Shown: positions 22,357 through 35,505, counted from the stretch's first letter. The stretch is 64,000 bases of DNA from Schistocephalus solidus (GCA_017591395.1 WEDG01004482.1:1-64000), one strand, 5' to 3'. Notes: generated from the sequence alone by a model not told the origin. A program made the numbers and translations.

Positions 22357-24780
22357 GCATGGAGGATGAAAAGGCATGGAAAGAGCAAATTTAAGAGAAA
22401 CCATGAAGGCTACACCTTTAGGCGTTTGTCATGAGTTTACGTAAGAGCGGCTTCTTGTAATGAAAGGTCTTCGTTATTAAAGGAGACCATTAGTGTGTGA
22501 ATATTCAGTTGTTACTATTGGAGCTCAGTTTTCTTCCTTCGTTACAAAAGGTATGTTGTTCACTTGTATTTTTTTATAAAAGGCTTTGGAAATGTCAGCT
22601 AAATTTTAATCGAATAAAACCACCAGGATCTAATAACCATAAAGCCTAATATTTCCCATTGATCGCAAACCTAGCAGAGCTGACAAAATATGCATTGTAT
22701 CTTTTATCGTATTTCCAAAGTTCTAGATATAAGCAAACGGATAGTAGTCTACGAATTATTCATCCCAAAGTCTTCCAAATTAATGCAAAGCTTTGGCGAA
22801 TGTCCTAGTAAACCATTGGAATAAATGTAAACGGTGGTTAGACCCACTGATGGACTGAATCTCTCGCAATGGTGTCTGACAGCGACAGAACATCGGCGAA
22901 CACGTTTCCCGGCTCTATCTAATACCCGTGTTGCCAGCATATTGTATTATTTAAATACTTGCATATTCAAACGAAGGTCTTTTGGTGATAAAATGAATAT
23001 TTCGTGGTGATCGCGCTGTAGATGATGGACTTCAGCCGAAATACCCATATAAGCTTTTTGTTTCTGCCCATACACCTTGGTAAAGACTGATTAAGTCAAA
23101 TGAAGTTATCAATTCCTTGGAAAATTAAAAACCTTTTAATTAAAAACTGCAGTATATACCAGAGAGCACATAGGAAAAAGCTGGGAGGACGCACTGATGT
23201 GCCAAACCTCCCGTATATGCATTAGACAGTGGAGCACGATATAACTCTGTTCCAATTTTTATTTTGGATGATCAGATGTTTGTTACATTATAAAGTCTCA
23301 CAGGTCACATAAGAGGAAGACACTTGTGATTTCATTTATATCACTTGTAGGGGTGACCAGGACATAGACTGATTTTCATGTAACATATAAGATGTTACTT
23401 ATGGAATTCGCTACAACCGGAAGCACGCATTTTAAAATAAGCAGGGATTCACTTTAATTTGTGGGAGAAACGCGGATATAATACGGCTGATCACTACGAT
23501 GGAGTAAGTACCTTCATATTCAATCTTGGAAATAGGTGAATATGGTGTACCAGCATCTATTAAGGCCACAAACAGGGGAGCTGTATGAAAGTATTTGGCC
23601 TCGTGAGCTTTACTCCTTGTTTTGTGTATTCTTTCCAAAAGTGGGTCACATAAATAGTTCTTTGGTGGATTCTATTAGCCTCCATTCTATTAGCTCCTTC
23701 AACGGTTATTTTACTTTCGATGCAGAGAAAGAATCTGCTTTCGGATTAATTTTTTTATTTGCATTTGTACATGAAAATGATACGTAAATCCTTATTATAT
23801 AGGAAATTATCCAGGTTCCAAATATTGACGTAGCTGAAAATAATTTATTTCGAATGACTCCGCAACGAACGACCACGAAAATGGTCTACGCAATTCACTT
23901 TAGTAAACTAAGCGAAGAAGAAAAAAACCAACATTGTTGTCCCCACAACTAATAAACTTTGTTTTTGCAGAAACTGCTTGCACTACACTGGGTGCCGGTT
24001 AAACGCTGATTCTCAGCAGAATCGTTGAATTTTGTAATATAACCTTCTCACTCTTTTACTCCTTCATATTTCTCCATATCTTCATTAGTCATGAAACTGA
24101 CCCCGTCTTGGATCCCTTAAAATTAGTCTTTGTTTGGTTATTTCCATTTACTTTTTACCCACTCGCAATGAGAAACATTTGCTTTAGGGAAGCAGTTTCG
24201 ATTCGAATGACCTTTCGAACTTTATTTTCAAGGGCATCCATACCACTGGCGTGGTTTGACTGTCACATGCCGTTGAACAGTTAGCTGCATCCCATTCAAA
24301 CAGTTAACCTATTGTCCATCAATTTTTTCAGCATCGCTTCCGAGAAGAACCTGCGGCTCTAAGACCGCAATCTTGGCTTCGCTATAAACGCAGATGCGCT
24401 CTCACAAAGCAGCCTCGGCCTTTGTCGGTGGGGACACGGTGTCTGGTCGCAGAGCTTGCCAAACAATGCTCATCTGCCTATGACTTCAACATAATTTTGA
24501 GTTGGTTCTTCCTACTTTTCTTTGACAAGGGGCACATACTGTGGTCTGCCATCGGATGCATATTTCTCCATAAAATTATAGATTTACTCGCAATAGGTAT
24601 GTCAGAAGCGTTTGCAGGTTGAAATTTCTTTAATTTATTCTGTACTAAGTTTATACTAGCCTTATTCAAATAAGAAAGAAAATCTTCGGTGAATGAAAAA
24701 CCCAAAAATGACAAAAAAATCAGCGTAACTGAATACAACTGGAATAATTGGTTACGAATGAGGAATTAAAACGGTAACCT
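22357..24780. other. No recognisable gene
   Basis: Short frames at 23,536-23,787 and 24,422-24,622 are hydrophobic and faintly alike, but neither has a recognisable domain. Nothing here is supported as a gene. Confidence 0.4.
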
Positions 24781-24817
24781 TGAAGGGCGCACAGCTCCAC
24801 CCTTTCTCCATTTACTT

Positions 24818-25081
24818 CTAATTTGAGTCCGCCTCCTCCATATCCTCATCTTCCTTCTCCTCCTCCTCCTCCTCCTCCTCACCACCACTCTTCACCTCCT
24901 CCATCTCATTCTTACGCTCCTCATCCTTCTTCACCTTCTCCTCCCTCTCCTCCTCGTCCTCCTCTTCTAAGGACTTCTGAATGACGTGGGCGGCGTCATT
25001 GAATAACTGCCTCAGGGCTGCTCTCGTGTTGTTTGATTTCAGAACTGGCGAGAGGGCATCATAAGCGATGTCAAGGGCTCG
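24818..25081 (-). CDS. Globin copy 1, exon 3, with acidic C-terminal tail
   Basis: This is the last exon of a heme-binding globin. It starts after an in-frame stop and AG acceptor (GATAG, then CGAGCC) in phase 0, matching the phase-0 end of exon 2. Residues 1-38 form the G and H helices (YDALSPVLKSNNTR, then LRQLFNDAAHVIQKSL). The length from the intron to helix H is close to that of vertebrate haemoglobin exon 3. After helix H comes a tail of about 49 residues almost wholly Glu, Lys, Asp and Arg, with eight GAG codons in a row (24,857-24,880), ending in TAG at 24,818-24,820. Copy 2 lacks most of this tail. The tail would be charged and probably disordered, and its function is unknown. Confidence 0.8.
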   Translation of the reverse strand, partial: RALDIAYDALSPVLKSNNTRAALRQLFNDAAHVIQKSLEEEDEEEREEKVKKDEERKNEMEEVKSGGEEEEEEEEKEDEDMEEADSN

Positions 25082-25386
25082 CTATCATAGCGTCAACGCA
25101 TTTCGATCAGAATTAATGGAAAAGTAAACATAAAATAAAACTGAATCTATGTATTTGTCAAAATTAGAACAGTAAAATTAATAATCCCGCATTCGAGAGG
25201 GCTGACTAGAGATTGACAATATACGGATGAAATTTGTAAGATTTTAACGGCCCGCGCTTTATGATTTCTCGTCGAGTAAACTTCCGAAGTGCACTGTTTT
25301 GTCCATTAAAATATGAACATTCGATTCCGTTTGTTTGAAACGAAAGTATTACTCAATTACCTGAGCAGCAGTGTTTAACATTCATG

Positions 25387-25960
25387 GCTTCATGCATCTG
25401 TTAGAGCTGACAATGATTGCTCCGACCCAGCAGGCGGCGATATTTTTTGCGCCGTTACGTTTACGATACTCCTTTATCGTCAGGAGGAACATGCTGAAGA
25501 CAGTCCATAATTTTCTTATTAAATTTTCCTTGTTTCGAAATTCACGAGAGAAGGAGAAAGGTAATGGCAGCTGCCCTTTCTTAATGTTCTCGTCAGGTGA
25601 AGCCTTGAAAGTTTAACTAGAAATAACGGTCTACAGGAGGCCTACGAACCTCACGCATCTTCTCACTTTTTGTAGGAGCCATTTGGTTGATCAAAAAACA
25701 AAGCTCTGTGAGAACACTAATTTAATCTCGCAGTAACGAAGATAATCACCTACGCCAGAAGCAAGACAAGCCGCGAAATGATTGAAGCCTAGGGCAGCGA
25801 TGCTGTTATCGGACGCCGGCATCCAGAACTCTGTACAGTCATCGCCAGACTTACGTTACTGATATTTGATTGGCTCCTAGTATCTATGAAAGTTTTCGGT
25901 TCCAGTACCGCCTACATGTCTAACGACGGACTCTTGTAGGAGTTCAAATATGCAGACGAA
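25387..25960 (+). pseudogene. Penelope-like RT remnant in globin intron 2 (copy 1)
   Basis: The plus strand reads the end of a PLE reverse transcriptase. MIAPTQQAAIF is followed by a degraded (D)AFFIVRRNMLKT block in place of the YVDD-containing motif, then SREKEKGNGSCPFL (the PLE REKEKNGxLPFLDV block). A frame change leads to a short stretch near 25,690-25,790 resembling the region before the endonuclease linker. It lies antisense inside globin intron 2. The same remnant is at 37,757-38,340 in the other copy, so it was there before the duplication. It is too decayed to be active. Confidence 0.6.
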
Positions 25961-26596
25961 TACAAATGTTCTTTCGCGATCGAAAAGCAATCTGCTTATT
26001 ATTATGATTATTTTCCTTCAGCGTCTTGCGTACTTAATAATCAAGTGTCCGAAACCGGAAACGTTAATTTTTACATGCATTTTAGCTGAGACATTTACTG
26101 AATATTAAAGAAAATGACGTCCAAATCCTCTGCCTGTACTTTAACTAATGCATAGCCAAATTTTTAATGTGTAAGTACGAATTAAATATTAAGGAAACGG
26201 TGCACGAATGACGATTTTTTGCTGTGATTTATGCGTAGGTTAAGGTAACATCGTTAAACAAAAGATAATTTTCTTTCACATGTGAAGTAATTTAAAGTTG
26301 CTTTCAATGCCATATCCAAGGGAAAAAAACATTTCAGTAAAAAGGAAGAACTGCGAGAAGATATTGGTATCTACTCACATACTTGCGACAACGGAAATGC
26401 CGAGAGCATTGGTTTTGAGGTGCGGTTCTGTGCTTTCTTACTTGGACAAGGAAGTCATGGTTTTTAACTCCAATCGTATATGAGTAAGTACAGATTCGCA
26501 ATGTAAATTATGGATATTTGACAATTCAGATGCATTTATCAACCCTTTGCAAAACTGCCTACCCAGAATAAAAATAACAGAAGGAGCACAACTTAC

Positions 26597-26825
26597 ACAG
26601 AAATCATTTTCTCTTATGCCTCTTGGGTGGTGTTCTTCAGCCAGACGTTTCAGCAGTTCAACCAAGCAAGAGTCATCATCTAAGTTCTCCATGATATCGT
26701 CTATGGCACCAATAAAACGCATTGCGTGCGCTTTGAAGGCCGCCGACTGCATAATCGAATCGAGATTAGGAAGATCTCGAAACCGTTTGAACAGCCGTAT
26801 GTAGTGCGGATATTTGGTAAATAGT
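26597..26825 (-). CDS. Globin copy 1, exon 2 (heme pocket)
   Basis: The 229-bp exon is bounded by a good acceptor (TTTTTCGTTGCTTAG) and a GTAAGT donor. It enters at phase 2 and leaves at phase 0, the classical B12.2 and G7.0 globin intron positions. The 76 codons run from helix B/C (LFTKYPHYIRLF) to the FG corner. Phe CD1 is the second Phe of LFKRF, distal His E7 is in FKAHAMRF, and proximal His F8 is in LAEEHH. The E7-F8 spacing is 32 residues, as in cytoglobin and neuroglobin. It differs from copy 2 at only five codons. The reading frame is intact, so the exon could serve a working oxygen- or ligand-binding protein. Confidence 0.93.
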
Positions 26826-29035
26826 CTAAGCAACGAAAAATTGAAAATTATCGTGTAGTCATCACTTGCAAAGGGATAAAGGAATGTTTTCTCTTTTACT
26901 TTGCAATGACGAGTTAGTTGGGAAACGGCTGTTTTAGGGAGAATATTATATTTGGGGGGAATTTGGCCAACTTCTGAAGGCCTCAGTTAAATTTTTTTAT
27001 AAAAAACAAATGCGATTATAGAGTTCTGTTGTAGAACAATAAAAGAAGACTTCATGAATTGAAAGTTACAATACAAACACCCAGGACGCCGGGTTTCTCA
27101 CAATTTGGTCAATTGAATATAAACAGGATGCACAGCTCAAACACCGACATGTTTTCGGTACCCTAAAACACCACAGACATTGGACAAAAGGTCAGAAAAG
27201 TTACGAATATTTACACTAAAACCGAGTTGTCACAATCCTGGCCTGGATACCAACCTTGTAGACTTTGGATACATTTGAGGTACTCCTAAGTTTACTTCAT
27301 TCAATTTTTTGTTTTGCTAGTCGTCACTTATTATTTTTGATGATCCATTTTCACATGCTAATTTCAAAGGAGGATAAACAGCCCGAAAGTTTCGATTTGC
27401 GTCCGATCCCGCCTCCGGTTGTCTCGGCTAATTCTTAACAACTGCCTCAGGATGGAGGGTGTGCAGCAGATACTGCGCAAGCCTGTTGGTATTTTCACAC
27501 TAATTCATGAGCAAGTTACCGTACTGAGCCCAGCTGCCTCTGTGACACGTGATGGACACATTTATTCGAAACGGTTTAGCTGACAGCTTGTGACAAATCA
27601 ACTCTGTCCGTATGCAATGTGCCAAACTAGCTTTCTAGTTATAAATATCACAAACGTCTTTTAGTATCATGCCTTTTTTCAGCGCACTTGAAATTGCCTG
27701 AATAAATAAAATAATATTGCCAAGCAATTATGGAATGGGGTTTGAGTATCAACTTATTTTACCGTTCTCTTTGATTAAAGGCATTTTCGGTTGAGATGAC
27801 TGGAATAATAAAAACATTTGGTGTCTAGCATGCGAATTCGTGCCCTTCAATGTCTAAATATGTTTAATGCCTGTTTAATCTCCCACAGGTTATTTGTGCT
27901 ATATATATGCATGAATATACTACCGAGCAGGTTACGCGGGCCGAAATAACCATTCCTCTTTCATGAGCCCTTATCAATTAGCTGACGATATCTCAACGAA
28001 GATGTTTTGGAAATGCTCATTCTTTTTTTCATAACTCATGTAAGCGTTACAAGAAGTACGACAGCATGTTAAGGGAAATGCAATGTGCTTTTCATGATCA
28101 GGCCTACGTACGTAATCAGCCTCAAAACGGTTTCAAAGAAGATTGTGTCTGACCTTCTGATCTGATCTCCTTACATGAAAGGCACCTATGTAAGTAGAAA
28201 TACCTGTGACCTGCGAGGCTGATATTCGTACTCGTAAATTTTAATATTTATTTGCGAAGATGCAGCAGGAGACTAGCTTTCTTTCCTATATGCGGACATA
28301 CAAAGACTGAGCCAACTAAAAAGGCTTTCGGAAAGGTTCCAATGCTGAAATCATCCTTCTTTATGGAGTTCATTATCCTGAAGCTAGAAAAATAAGACTT
28401 ATCCAACGCTCTTCCATCCTGCATTTACTTATCGTAGTACCGATCATTTGCTTACGAAGGAGGTTACCTGCTTGTATCTCTTGTTCTGCAGACACCATTT
28501 CTGTTTATACTGTTGGAGCCGCAGCATCGACAAAAAAATTCAGGAGGTAATCTGGTCTATGCCCGGCTTTTCATTCCTAATCTACAATTATATTCATCAA
28601 TAATCAATGGTTTTAACTCTACATAGAAGGCTGTTGATACAAATGCATTCGCGGAGGATGGAACGACTTTTGTTGTTATTGAAGATGTTCTGGTTAAATG
28701 GATCTTTGTAAAAAACATGATTTTGCAGGGTTTTCTCAATCGTTGCAGATTTCTAAGGAATGGAAGTTGTCCGTTGACCTCTGTTGCGTAGGTTACTGGA
28801 AATCCTAGAAATATGACGTTTGGGTTGTTTTGAAACAGGTTTACTTAATTCTTTTGATAATGACGAGTGCATTATGTGCGTAACGTAGACACTATTTCGA
28901 GGTTATTGTGATGAGAATTTTAGCTTCCGATTGCTCTATTATATGTTTTGTGAAATAGCCAGATATTAGTGTGTCGTTAAGTGGTCAATAATATAGCTCA
29001 GTTAAGGAAGCGTTTCTTTCTAGACCACGTTCCAG

Positions 29036-29251
29036 GAGGTCAATCAAAGCTATTGTAGGCACAGTGGTAGTTTTGCCTGCGGGATACCCTTACTACTGCT
29101 TTTCGGTACGTTTACTGGACTAGACATGAAGGAAAACATAACTTTGAACGCTACCATTATCTCCAGTGACAAAACCAAATGTTGGGTGGAGATATCGGAT
29201 TCCTTCGTAAGCGGTCAGCGTTTACGAAATATCAACTTGGAAATATTTTAG
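29036..29251 (+). pseudogene. Membrane-protein exon nested in globin intron 1, broken copy
   Basis: This matches 41,497-41,713 closely. An acceptor (GTTCCAG) precedes GAGGTCAATC. One T is missing from the run after GGTAG compared with copy 2, so the frame breaks within the membrane segment and hits a stop at about 29,120. Downstream, the ectodomain codons are kept (MKENITLNAT, then KCWVEISDSFVSG) to the same TAG. Either this copy is dead or the base is a sequencing error in a T run. Confidence 0.55.
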
Positions 29252-31569
29252 TTTACCATACAGAATAAATATACTATCGTCTCCTATATTAAGGCGATCC
29301 TTGGCTCATACCGGTGCAAAGATGCAAAATACAATCCAGAAAATATTTTCCTGTCTATCAGACCTTTCAATAAATTTGCATCCTGTGAGATCTATGAGTT
29401 TTTTAGTGTCTGCAGTTAGCGGTAAGGGGACGAGAACATTTTTTTATCGAGCCAGGAAAAGTATTTGCATTGCAGCAACCATGCATCGTTGACGCCTGTC
29501 AAAAAAAAGGTTAGCAGGTATAAGAAGCAATGCACTCAGATGCCACGTAAAATATTCTGAAGGGCAAGTAAAGACGAACACACCCAATACCGATCGACTA
29601 AGTGTAGATGGTAGACGTCTGCTGGTACGAACGTTAGCCAAACACCAAATTGTTTATTAACGGTTACGAGTTCACTGCTTTTTGTAAGTTGCGCTTTCGT
29701 CTGATGATGAGCTGAGGTTCAACTATCGAACATATACGCACTAAAATTAAACTTGTCACAATATATGCGGAACTGATGCAGATATGGCTATGAACTGACA
29801 TAAGAATAACTAGAAAGCTCGTTGGAGAACGTTAATGTATTGAAGGAGTTTGAAGATTTGACACCAACTTTTGCTCGAGGAAATGGGGAGGGATGATTTA
29901 ATTAAACACACTGATGGTTGCGGTGGTTCCCTTACATGGACATGAGTTGTATGCCGCCTACTGGACTTTACCGCATGTACGAGGAGGATAATGCGTTATG
30001 CTACGTCTTCACTTTGGAACCCCTAATTAGACACCCTTAGCTAATTTTTAATATGCGTATATATTATGGCATAATGACGCCCATCGACATGGTCATAAAA
30101 CAGGTTGTTCCATTTGTCCCTTTTTGCTCAAACTAAAGAATCGTTCACAGTCGCAAAATGGCCGGTAACTTATATAAAGAACTGATTACTTGTCTCCCAT
30201 TCGTGTCGATACTCCATATGTATGCATACACACTAACTGGTGCTTAGGAATGGGAAAAGGGTTGAGGTTCCAGAACTCAGCACATTTTCCTCACTATTAA
30301 CACTCTTACACAATTTAAGCTATCTCTGTGGGCAAAACGTCGTGATTTGGAAAATGTTCAAGTGACAGGATACCCCAGAGTTCGCAGTCAGTCCAGTACG
30401 TGAAAGCGTGGGTTGGAATGACTCAATGGCGCACCGATCATCAGGTTGCAATGGCTACTTCTTCTTACACTCCCACACAGTGTGATCCGAACCAAGTGTG
30501 ACCATGTGCGGTCTACCGCCTATAGTGTTCCTGACCTGGCCGTGAAACCGGACCGATGTGAGGGAGGTTGGAAAGAGTGAAATAGATGCAAGGCAAGTCT
30601 ACTATCACTATAATTAACTTTACGTCCAAGTGACCGGCCCTACGTGGACGTCGTCGAACATGCACGCTTGTGCATAAAGTATGAAGTGCCAGAAACATTC
30701 TATATTATAATTTTTGGCTGCATATAATTTTGCCTCATAAAACAATGGTACAATCGAAAACATTCAAAGGGAAGCGAAAATGCTTTTAAAATCTTCCAGA
30801 CATGAAAATAATTGTACACCCTACAAGCAGACGTTTTCGGGGTAGTAAATTAGAGCAAGTAACTATAAATATACGATTCGCATAAATTTTGACATTTTTC
30901 TTTCTTTCTAATCCTTATGATGGTTTTTACATACAGCAAAAAGACAATCAGACTGCTTAAGATAATGTCACTGTTTATTGTTAAAAAAAATTGAAGCAGT
31001 ATTTCAAACTCCTTTACATAGCCTTGGTTATTCGAGTACCTTCGGCGAAATATAGCGATTAGTGGTTCGGATTTATGCCCATTTTGTTTGCTTTACGTTT
31101 ATTTTTATTTGTTACTTCTTTATTCTAGATTATATACATGAAATCTTGGTTTTTTGAAATTTTGGGGTTCGCAATACGAAATTTCTGGTCAAAATTTCAT
31201 TGTACATGAATTCCATATGTGTAGCTGCGGTTTAGCGAGCTTTGCTATATAGCCAAAGTTTTTTTATGATTTCGCTTTATGATTGTGTCTTCCGAATTAA
31301 AAGTGAGGTGGATTAAGTTCTGCTGTGTTCTGTTCTGTTTTTCTTAAAGGTATGACATACTGTAATTCATTTTGCCAATGTTCAAGTTCGGAATATAAAA
31401 AGTAAGTTGCTGGGAAAAAGTAGTCCATCGAGAATTCCCTCGTTAACCCAGTCTGTCTTCAGGTTTCTTGAACTCTTGTTTAAAGTTAAATCCATGGTTC
31501 AAGCGTGAAAACACGCAAATAAAATCATTTTTATGAGTCAATAGCATCAAATAACTCAATTGACAGAAG

Positions 31570-31704
31570 TTAAATTAGTAGAGGATTTTGGCAGATTTTG
31601 AATAATTCATTTGACCCACTTGTGAAAAACTCGGTGGCCTCGGTGGGATTCGAACCCACGCCAGCAAGGGGAAGGCTTTAGTACAGCCAACGCTCTAGCC
31701 ACCG
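31570..31704 (-). mobile_element. tRNA-like SINE in globin intron 1 (copy 1 only)
   Basis: This is the best preserved SINE here. On the plus strand it reads the reverse of the family: AGAGGATTTTGGCAG, CATTTGACCCACTTGTG, AAAAACTCGGTG, then GGGATTCGAACCCACGCC (the B box reversed) and CAACGCTCTAGCCA (the A box reversed). The head is cut just before the first bases of the tRNA-like part. It lies inside the 2.4-kb block absent from copy 2. Confidence 0.8.
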
Positions 31705-33194
31705 AAAGTAAACAAACGGTCAGATAAAACGCAGCATTCTTTTATGCAAATGAAATAACTCACGTTCTTATATTAGAGTATACGTAACTAAATTTTTGTA
31801 CTTTTAGTCTGCATAAATAATGAATAACTACGATAACGTTCGATATTCTGCCCGCTTCGTTGCCAATTAACTTTAGAAGATACAACAATTATCTTACTTC
31901 TTTCTTTCTATTTAATCAAGTTTTGGTTGGAACCGAACGTAGCAGTGCATGCAATATATTGCAAAGGCCAGAAAAATTTCAAGTTTTTTAAAAAATGTAT
32001 TGTCAGTGGATTTTTTGCTGCATTGTAGTGTAGCAAATAACAAAGATGTTCAAACATAAATTTTAACGATCAATAACACGTCTGGGTTTATTAATAAACT
32101 GGGTTTTGCATATTTTTTCCTATCAGTTGCTTGGAAAGAGCATACGCCGATGCGGAATTATAGCTCAGTCGACCTCTTAGCATAAGAAACCATTGAAGTA
32201 TAGCTTATGTGGATTTCCGTACACATTGTAAAAAGTTTGATTGAGAAATTCAGCTAGAAACAAATTCTGCATGCAAAAAGTCTCTATCCGCCAAGACTAA
32301 ATGGATAAATAACATTTACAGAATTTTATTTTCCGAAAATAATCTTCTTAATTTCCAACATCACGTTTCGTTGATTACGTCGCACTTGCTTAATGAGATA
32401 AAATCCAAAAGTTTAGTAAGGTTATCATTTAGTGGTTTTTAGAAGGCCAACAAGATGTACAGAAAAACGTCTGCATCATGAAGGTACAGACATGCTTTTC
32501 AAATGTATAATATGATGATAGGAATTGCAATTACGTGTAAGCAATCCTTCCCAATCAACGACCCATTTCGAAATTTCGCTTAATATTTCCTGAAATCAGC
32601 CACTGATTTCAATAGTGCGGAAACTTTATTTAATGCCAAATTTCAGCAAACCATGATACTCTTTGTATATTACCCCAAAAAGCTAAGCAGCCCTTGACAT
32701 ACAATTTAAAGTTGTGCTTTATTGTTACAGACTCAAGAAGAACTAATGAACTAAACTAACTAGCGCACGGCAACATATTTGTTTGCAGATATAAATTTAT
32801 TAATACAATTATAGCGCTTTACCGTGTTATGCCTAATAAACTGTGAATGTGCATTATTTTCGACTGAGCTTTTGTGTCCTGTGACTTAAGCATATTCCCA
32901 ATACATGATCAGCACAATTTGTTTGCTCGTGTATACATTTTTGAAGTCAATGTACTTACTGGATGAAGAACCTCAGAGGATGAAGCGTTTTCTCTCCTAC
33001 CTTTATATATTTCTGAGGCTTTTTGACCTGTTCCCATCCATTAAATTCAATATGCCTAACCTCATTGATTCTTATTGCAACGCATACGAGCTACATATAA
33101 CTATCGAATATTTTAGGAGTATCATTAGATAACAATGCAAATATATACAAAATAAATATGAAATTTATGTCAAAGCTAATTAGACGCCGCTCAC

Positions 33195-33302
33195 CGCCTG
33201 AATATTTCTGTTCCCAAGACATACTTATCTTCCTTGTTTTGTGCAGATTTTTTTCCATTCACCACTAAGCTCAGTCTTTTGCTCTTCTGTAAGCGGTGCC
33301 AT
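33195..33302 (-). CDS. Globin copy 1, exon 1, with a one-base frame break
   Basis: The exon begins with ATG (MAPLTEEQKTELSGEWKKIC) and ends before a GTGAGC donor. Helix A carries the conserved Trp A12, and the last residues (KYVLGTEIFRR) are helix B. It is 108 bp against 107 in copy 2. An extra base at about 33,239-33,245 (TTTTGTGCAG against TTCTTGCAG) shifts the frame after the Cys, giving an early stop. The two halves are otherwise well kept, so the break is recent or an assembly error. Joined to exons 2 and 3 this would give a protein of about 200 residues if the frame were whole. Confidence 0.82.
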
Positions 33303-33345
33303 TTAGCGTAGTCAGACGCCTCAAACTTTGTTGTAAAGTTCCTTA

Positions 33346-34590
33346 TATATTCACTCGAATCATAACGAGTGACGTTAAATGGGGAGGGCATTTAAGGTCA
33401 GTGCACTCAAAGTACAGCTTGCAGACGGACATAACCTTGACTAACGTCGGAGCCCTCACGTTAGCATTTCGTGTTGATATTTATCGTTATCCCGTCAGCC
33501 TCTAATTTCTCTTCTAGTGAGAAATACCATACTTCTTTATTTTCTGCCACAAAGTCACTTTATTTTCAACATACTTCGAGATAAAAGGAGAAAATATTAT
33601 CGGGATCCTTTAATGCGGAGTACCCTATCTTACAGACATGGAAGACAGGAGTGTTCATTACTGGCTCATTATCCGTCATCAGTCAGCCATAACCAACTCC
33701 ATGTTTTGCAACCCCTGAGTCTCGAAACCACGATGTGTGTGTCAGAATTAAAATGCTCTAACGATAAGGAAAAGGGCTTTTGACCTGTGGGTTGTGGGTT
33801 CCGAGACATAACAACAAGAGTAACCTACAATTTTTTAATGTTCAACATATTGTTTTCTTACTCAAATATTTTAAGTGTCAGTCTATCCAGTAGAATTAAG
33901 CATTTTGGGCTTATATCGGTATGCATTTGCTAATGGAACTTACAAATTTCTTTTTTTTAAAATTATGCTTGATGCAGTTCATAATTTATCTATACACTTT
34001 GGGTTTTATGATATTCCTATGGTAAACATTTTCCGTAAAGCTGGGAGATATATTTTAAAATGTATGCTTTTCGTTTGTTAACTTGATAAAAACTGACTCG
34101 AGTTTGGTTCGCATGAAATTATGAATCTGCTCTTAGCTCCATTTGTTGATCTCTTCCACACCAGTTTGTCAAGCTTTCTGATTCGTGGAACGTATCCACT
34201 TCGGCCCGTATTGAGAGCAGTTAACGACACACAAACGCTTCTTATATTTATGTATAATTACTAAATTCTTGTAATTTTTCCATTTGTAACATGGAAAAGT
34301 AATTTATTTTTGCTTGTTGTGCTTGTTGTGCGTTTGCAACTTGATGAATTTAACCTTTGTCTGCAAAAGACAGCGTGAGTCAAAAATGTGATGCTGGATA
34401 TGTAGCTGATCATTTTCGAGAACACAAACTCTTGTGCATCTTAATTATTCGCTTAACCATTCAGGAGACAGCTATTATCTGTGAGAAATATGTGTTTAGA
34501 CAGTTGTTTAAAGCAAAGAGATAACAACTTTCAGCAAAATTCAAACATCGACCATTTCTTATTGTAACAACTGTCTGTGACTAGGTTTGT
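33346..34590. other. No recognisable gene; promoter side of globin copy 1
   Basis: Upstream of globin exon 1 on its strand. Short plus-strand frames (33,517-33,783 and 33,875-34,081) have no recognisable domain. I cannot place a TATA box or initiator with confidence in this AT-rich sequence. Confidence 0.35.
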
Positions 34591-34599
34591 GCATCAGTA

Positions 34600-35505
34600 T
34601 GCACTTTACCGATCAAACGAGTAATGCAAGGACCATCTCAACGGCATCTTCCCAGACATCGTATTTAAATTTTTAGGAAGAAAACAACCAGCGTCCTCGT
34701 CTGATGCAAAGTTTGAGGTGGCCCATAAACGAAAGTATTCGAGAAAACGACAAACACGACGCAAGTACTGAGTTTCAACAGCAACCACACAATATGTCAC
34801 TTAAGTAGTCACGTACGTCTTGTGAACCATTGCAACGAACCAGAAGACAAAGTTGACAGAATCACAATAGTTTTGATGGGCACTCTGGGTGAACGCTATC
34901 CGGACAACTTTGTTAGCAGTTGCATACACAACCAAGGTGAAAGACCAAGCTGCATCAGGCATAAATTTTGGTAATCGCTCCCATACTTGATGAAAGTCTC
35001 GGAAACCGTTAGCCGCCTTCCCCCCACTCAGATTTGGAGTTACCAACCGATCAGAAGACAATATCACGCACCAAATAATGAGGCTGAAAGACCCGCTGCC
35101 ATGAAAGGAAACATCTAAAGTTGTTTACCGAACCTGGTGCAGTTGCGGACGAAGCAACTAAAGCGGTGATACTGTATGACTTCTTCGCACGCGAATGGCG
35201 GAACATGAGTCAGTGGTGAGAAGGAAGGGTGTGAACTCTCAGGGTGGGGATCATGCGATGGAACCTGGCCACACCTTTAATTTTCACGAGGACGACATTC
35301 CCTCAAGGGCTGACATTCGCGTGAGTCGTGAACTGCTCGATTCTTGGTTCCACAGCCGATTGATAAGAGCAAGCACCTCGTGTCTCAACATTCTGTGCTG
35401 AGATTTTACCTAGATAGAATAACAAACCAAGTGGGAAGGGCTCGCGCAACCAATGTTTTACGTGATGGCGATTCGAATCGCCAAGTAATAATCACGCAAA
35501 CAATC
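34600..35505 (+). pseudogene. Penelope-like element, RT end plus GIY-YIG endonuclease (PLE-D)
   Basis: In order on the plus strand: HLNGIFPDIVFKF (about 34,634-34,674), then VFRKTTNTTQVLSFNSNH (about 34,735-34,790), the post-palm region. A linker block with RLKDPLP follows near 35,080. The endonuclease start KVVYRTWCSCGRSN is at 35,116-35,157, with a stop where the YIG tyrosine should be. Then come ARMAEHESVVRRKGVNSQ (35,190-35,240), GHTFNFHEDDI (35,272-35,304) and VSRELLDSW (35,322-35,348). After a frame change, SVLRFYLDRITNQ closes the C-terminal domain. The sequence differs from PLE-B, so this is another PLE family. It is 5'-truncated and inactive. Confidence 0.78.

Larger units (their letters stand above)
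24818..33345 (-). repeat. Segmental duplication, copy 1 (contains globin copy 1)
   Basis: Long blocks match 37,377-43,445 in the same orientation and order: globin exon 3, the intron-2 PLE fragment, exon 2, a long near-identical intron-1 stretch (26,840-29,640 against 39,580-42,090), then 32,110-33,345 against 42,120-43,445. Copy 1 has about 2.4 kb (roughly 29,640-32,110, including a SINE) and about 240 bp near 27,690-27,930 that copy 2 lacks. Similarity stops about 40 bp beyond the start codon of exon 1. Confidence 0.85.

Noticed and set aside
25430..25500. Extra globin exon on the minus strand (AACWVGAIIVSS)
   Set aside because: The frame shifts between the two copies and the sequence is explained by the antisense PLE. 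Exon 3 joins exon 2 in phase in copy 1 without it.
25371..25616. 81-codon plus-strand frame as a host gene in the globin intron
   Set aside because: Its motifs match a Penelope-like RT remnant, and the copy-2 counterpart has stops.
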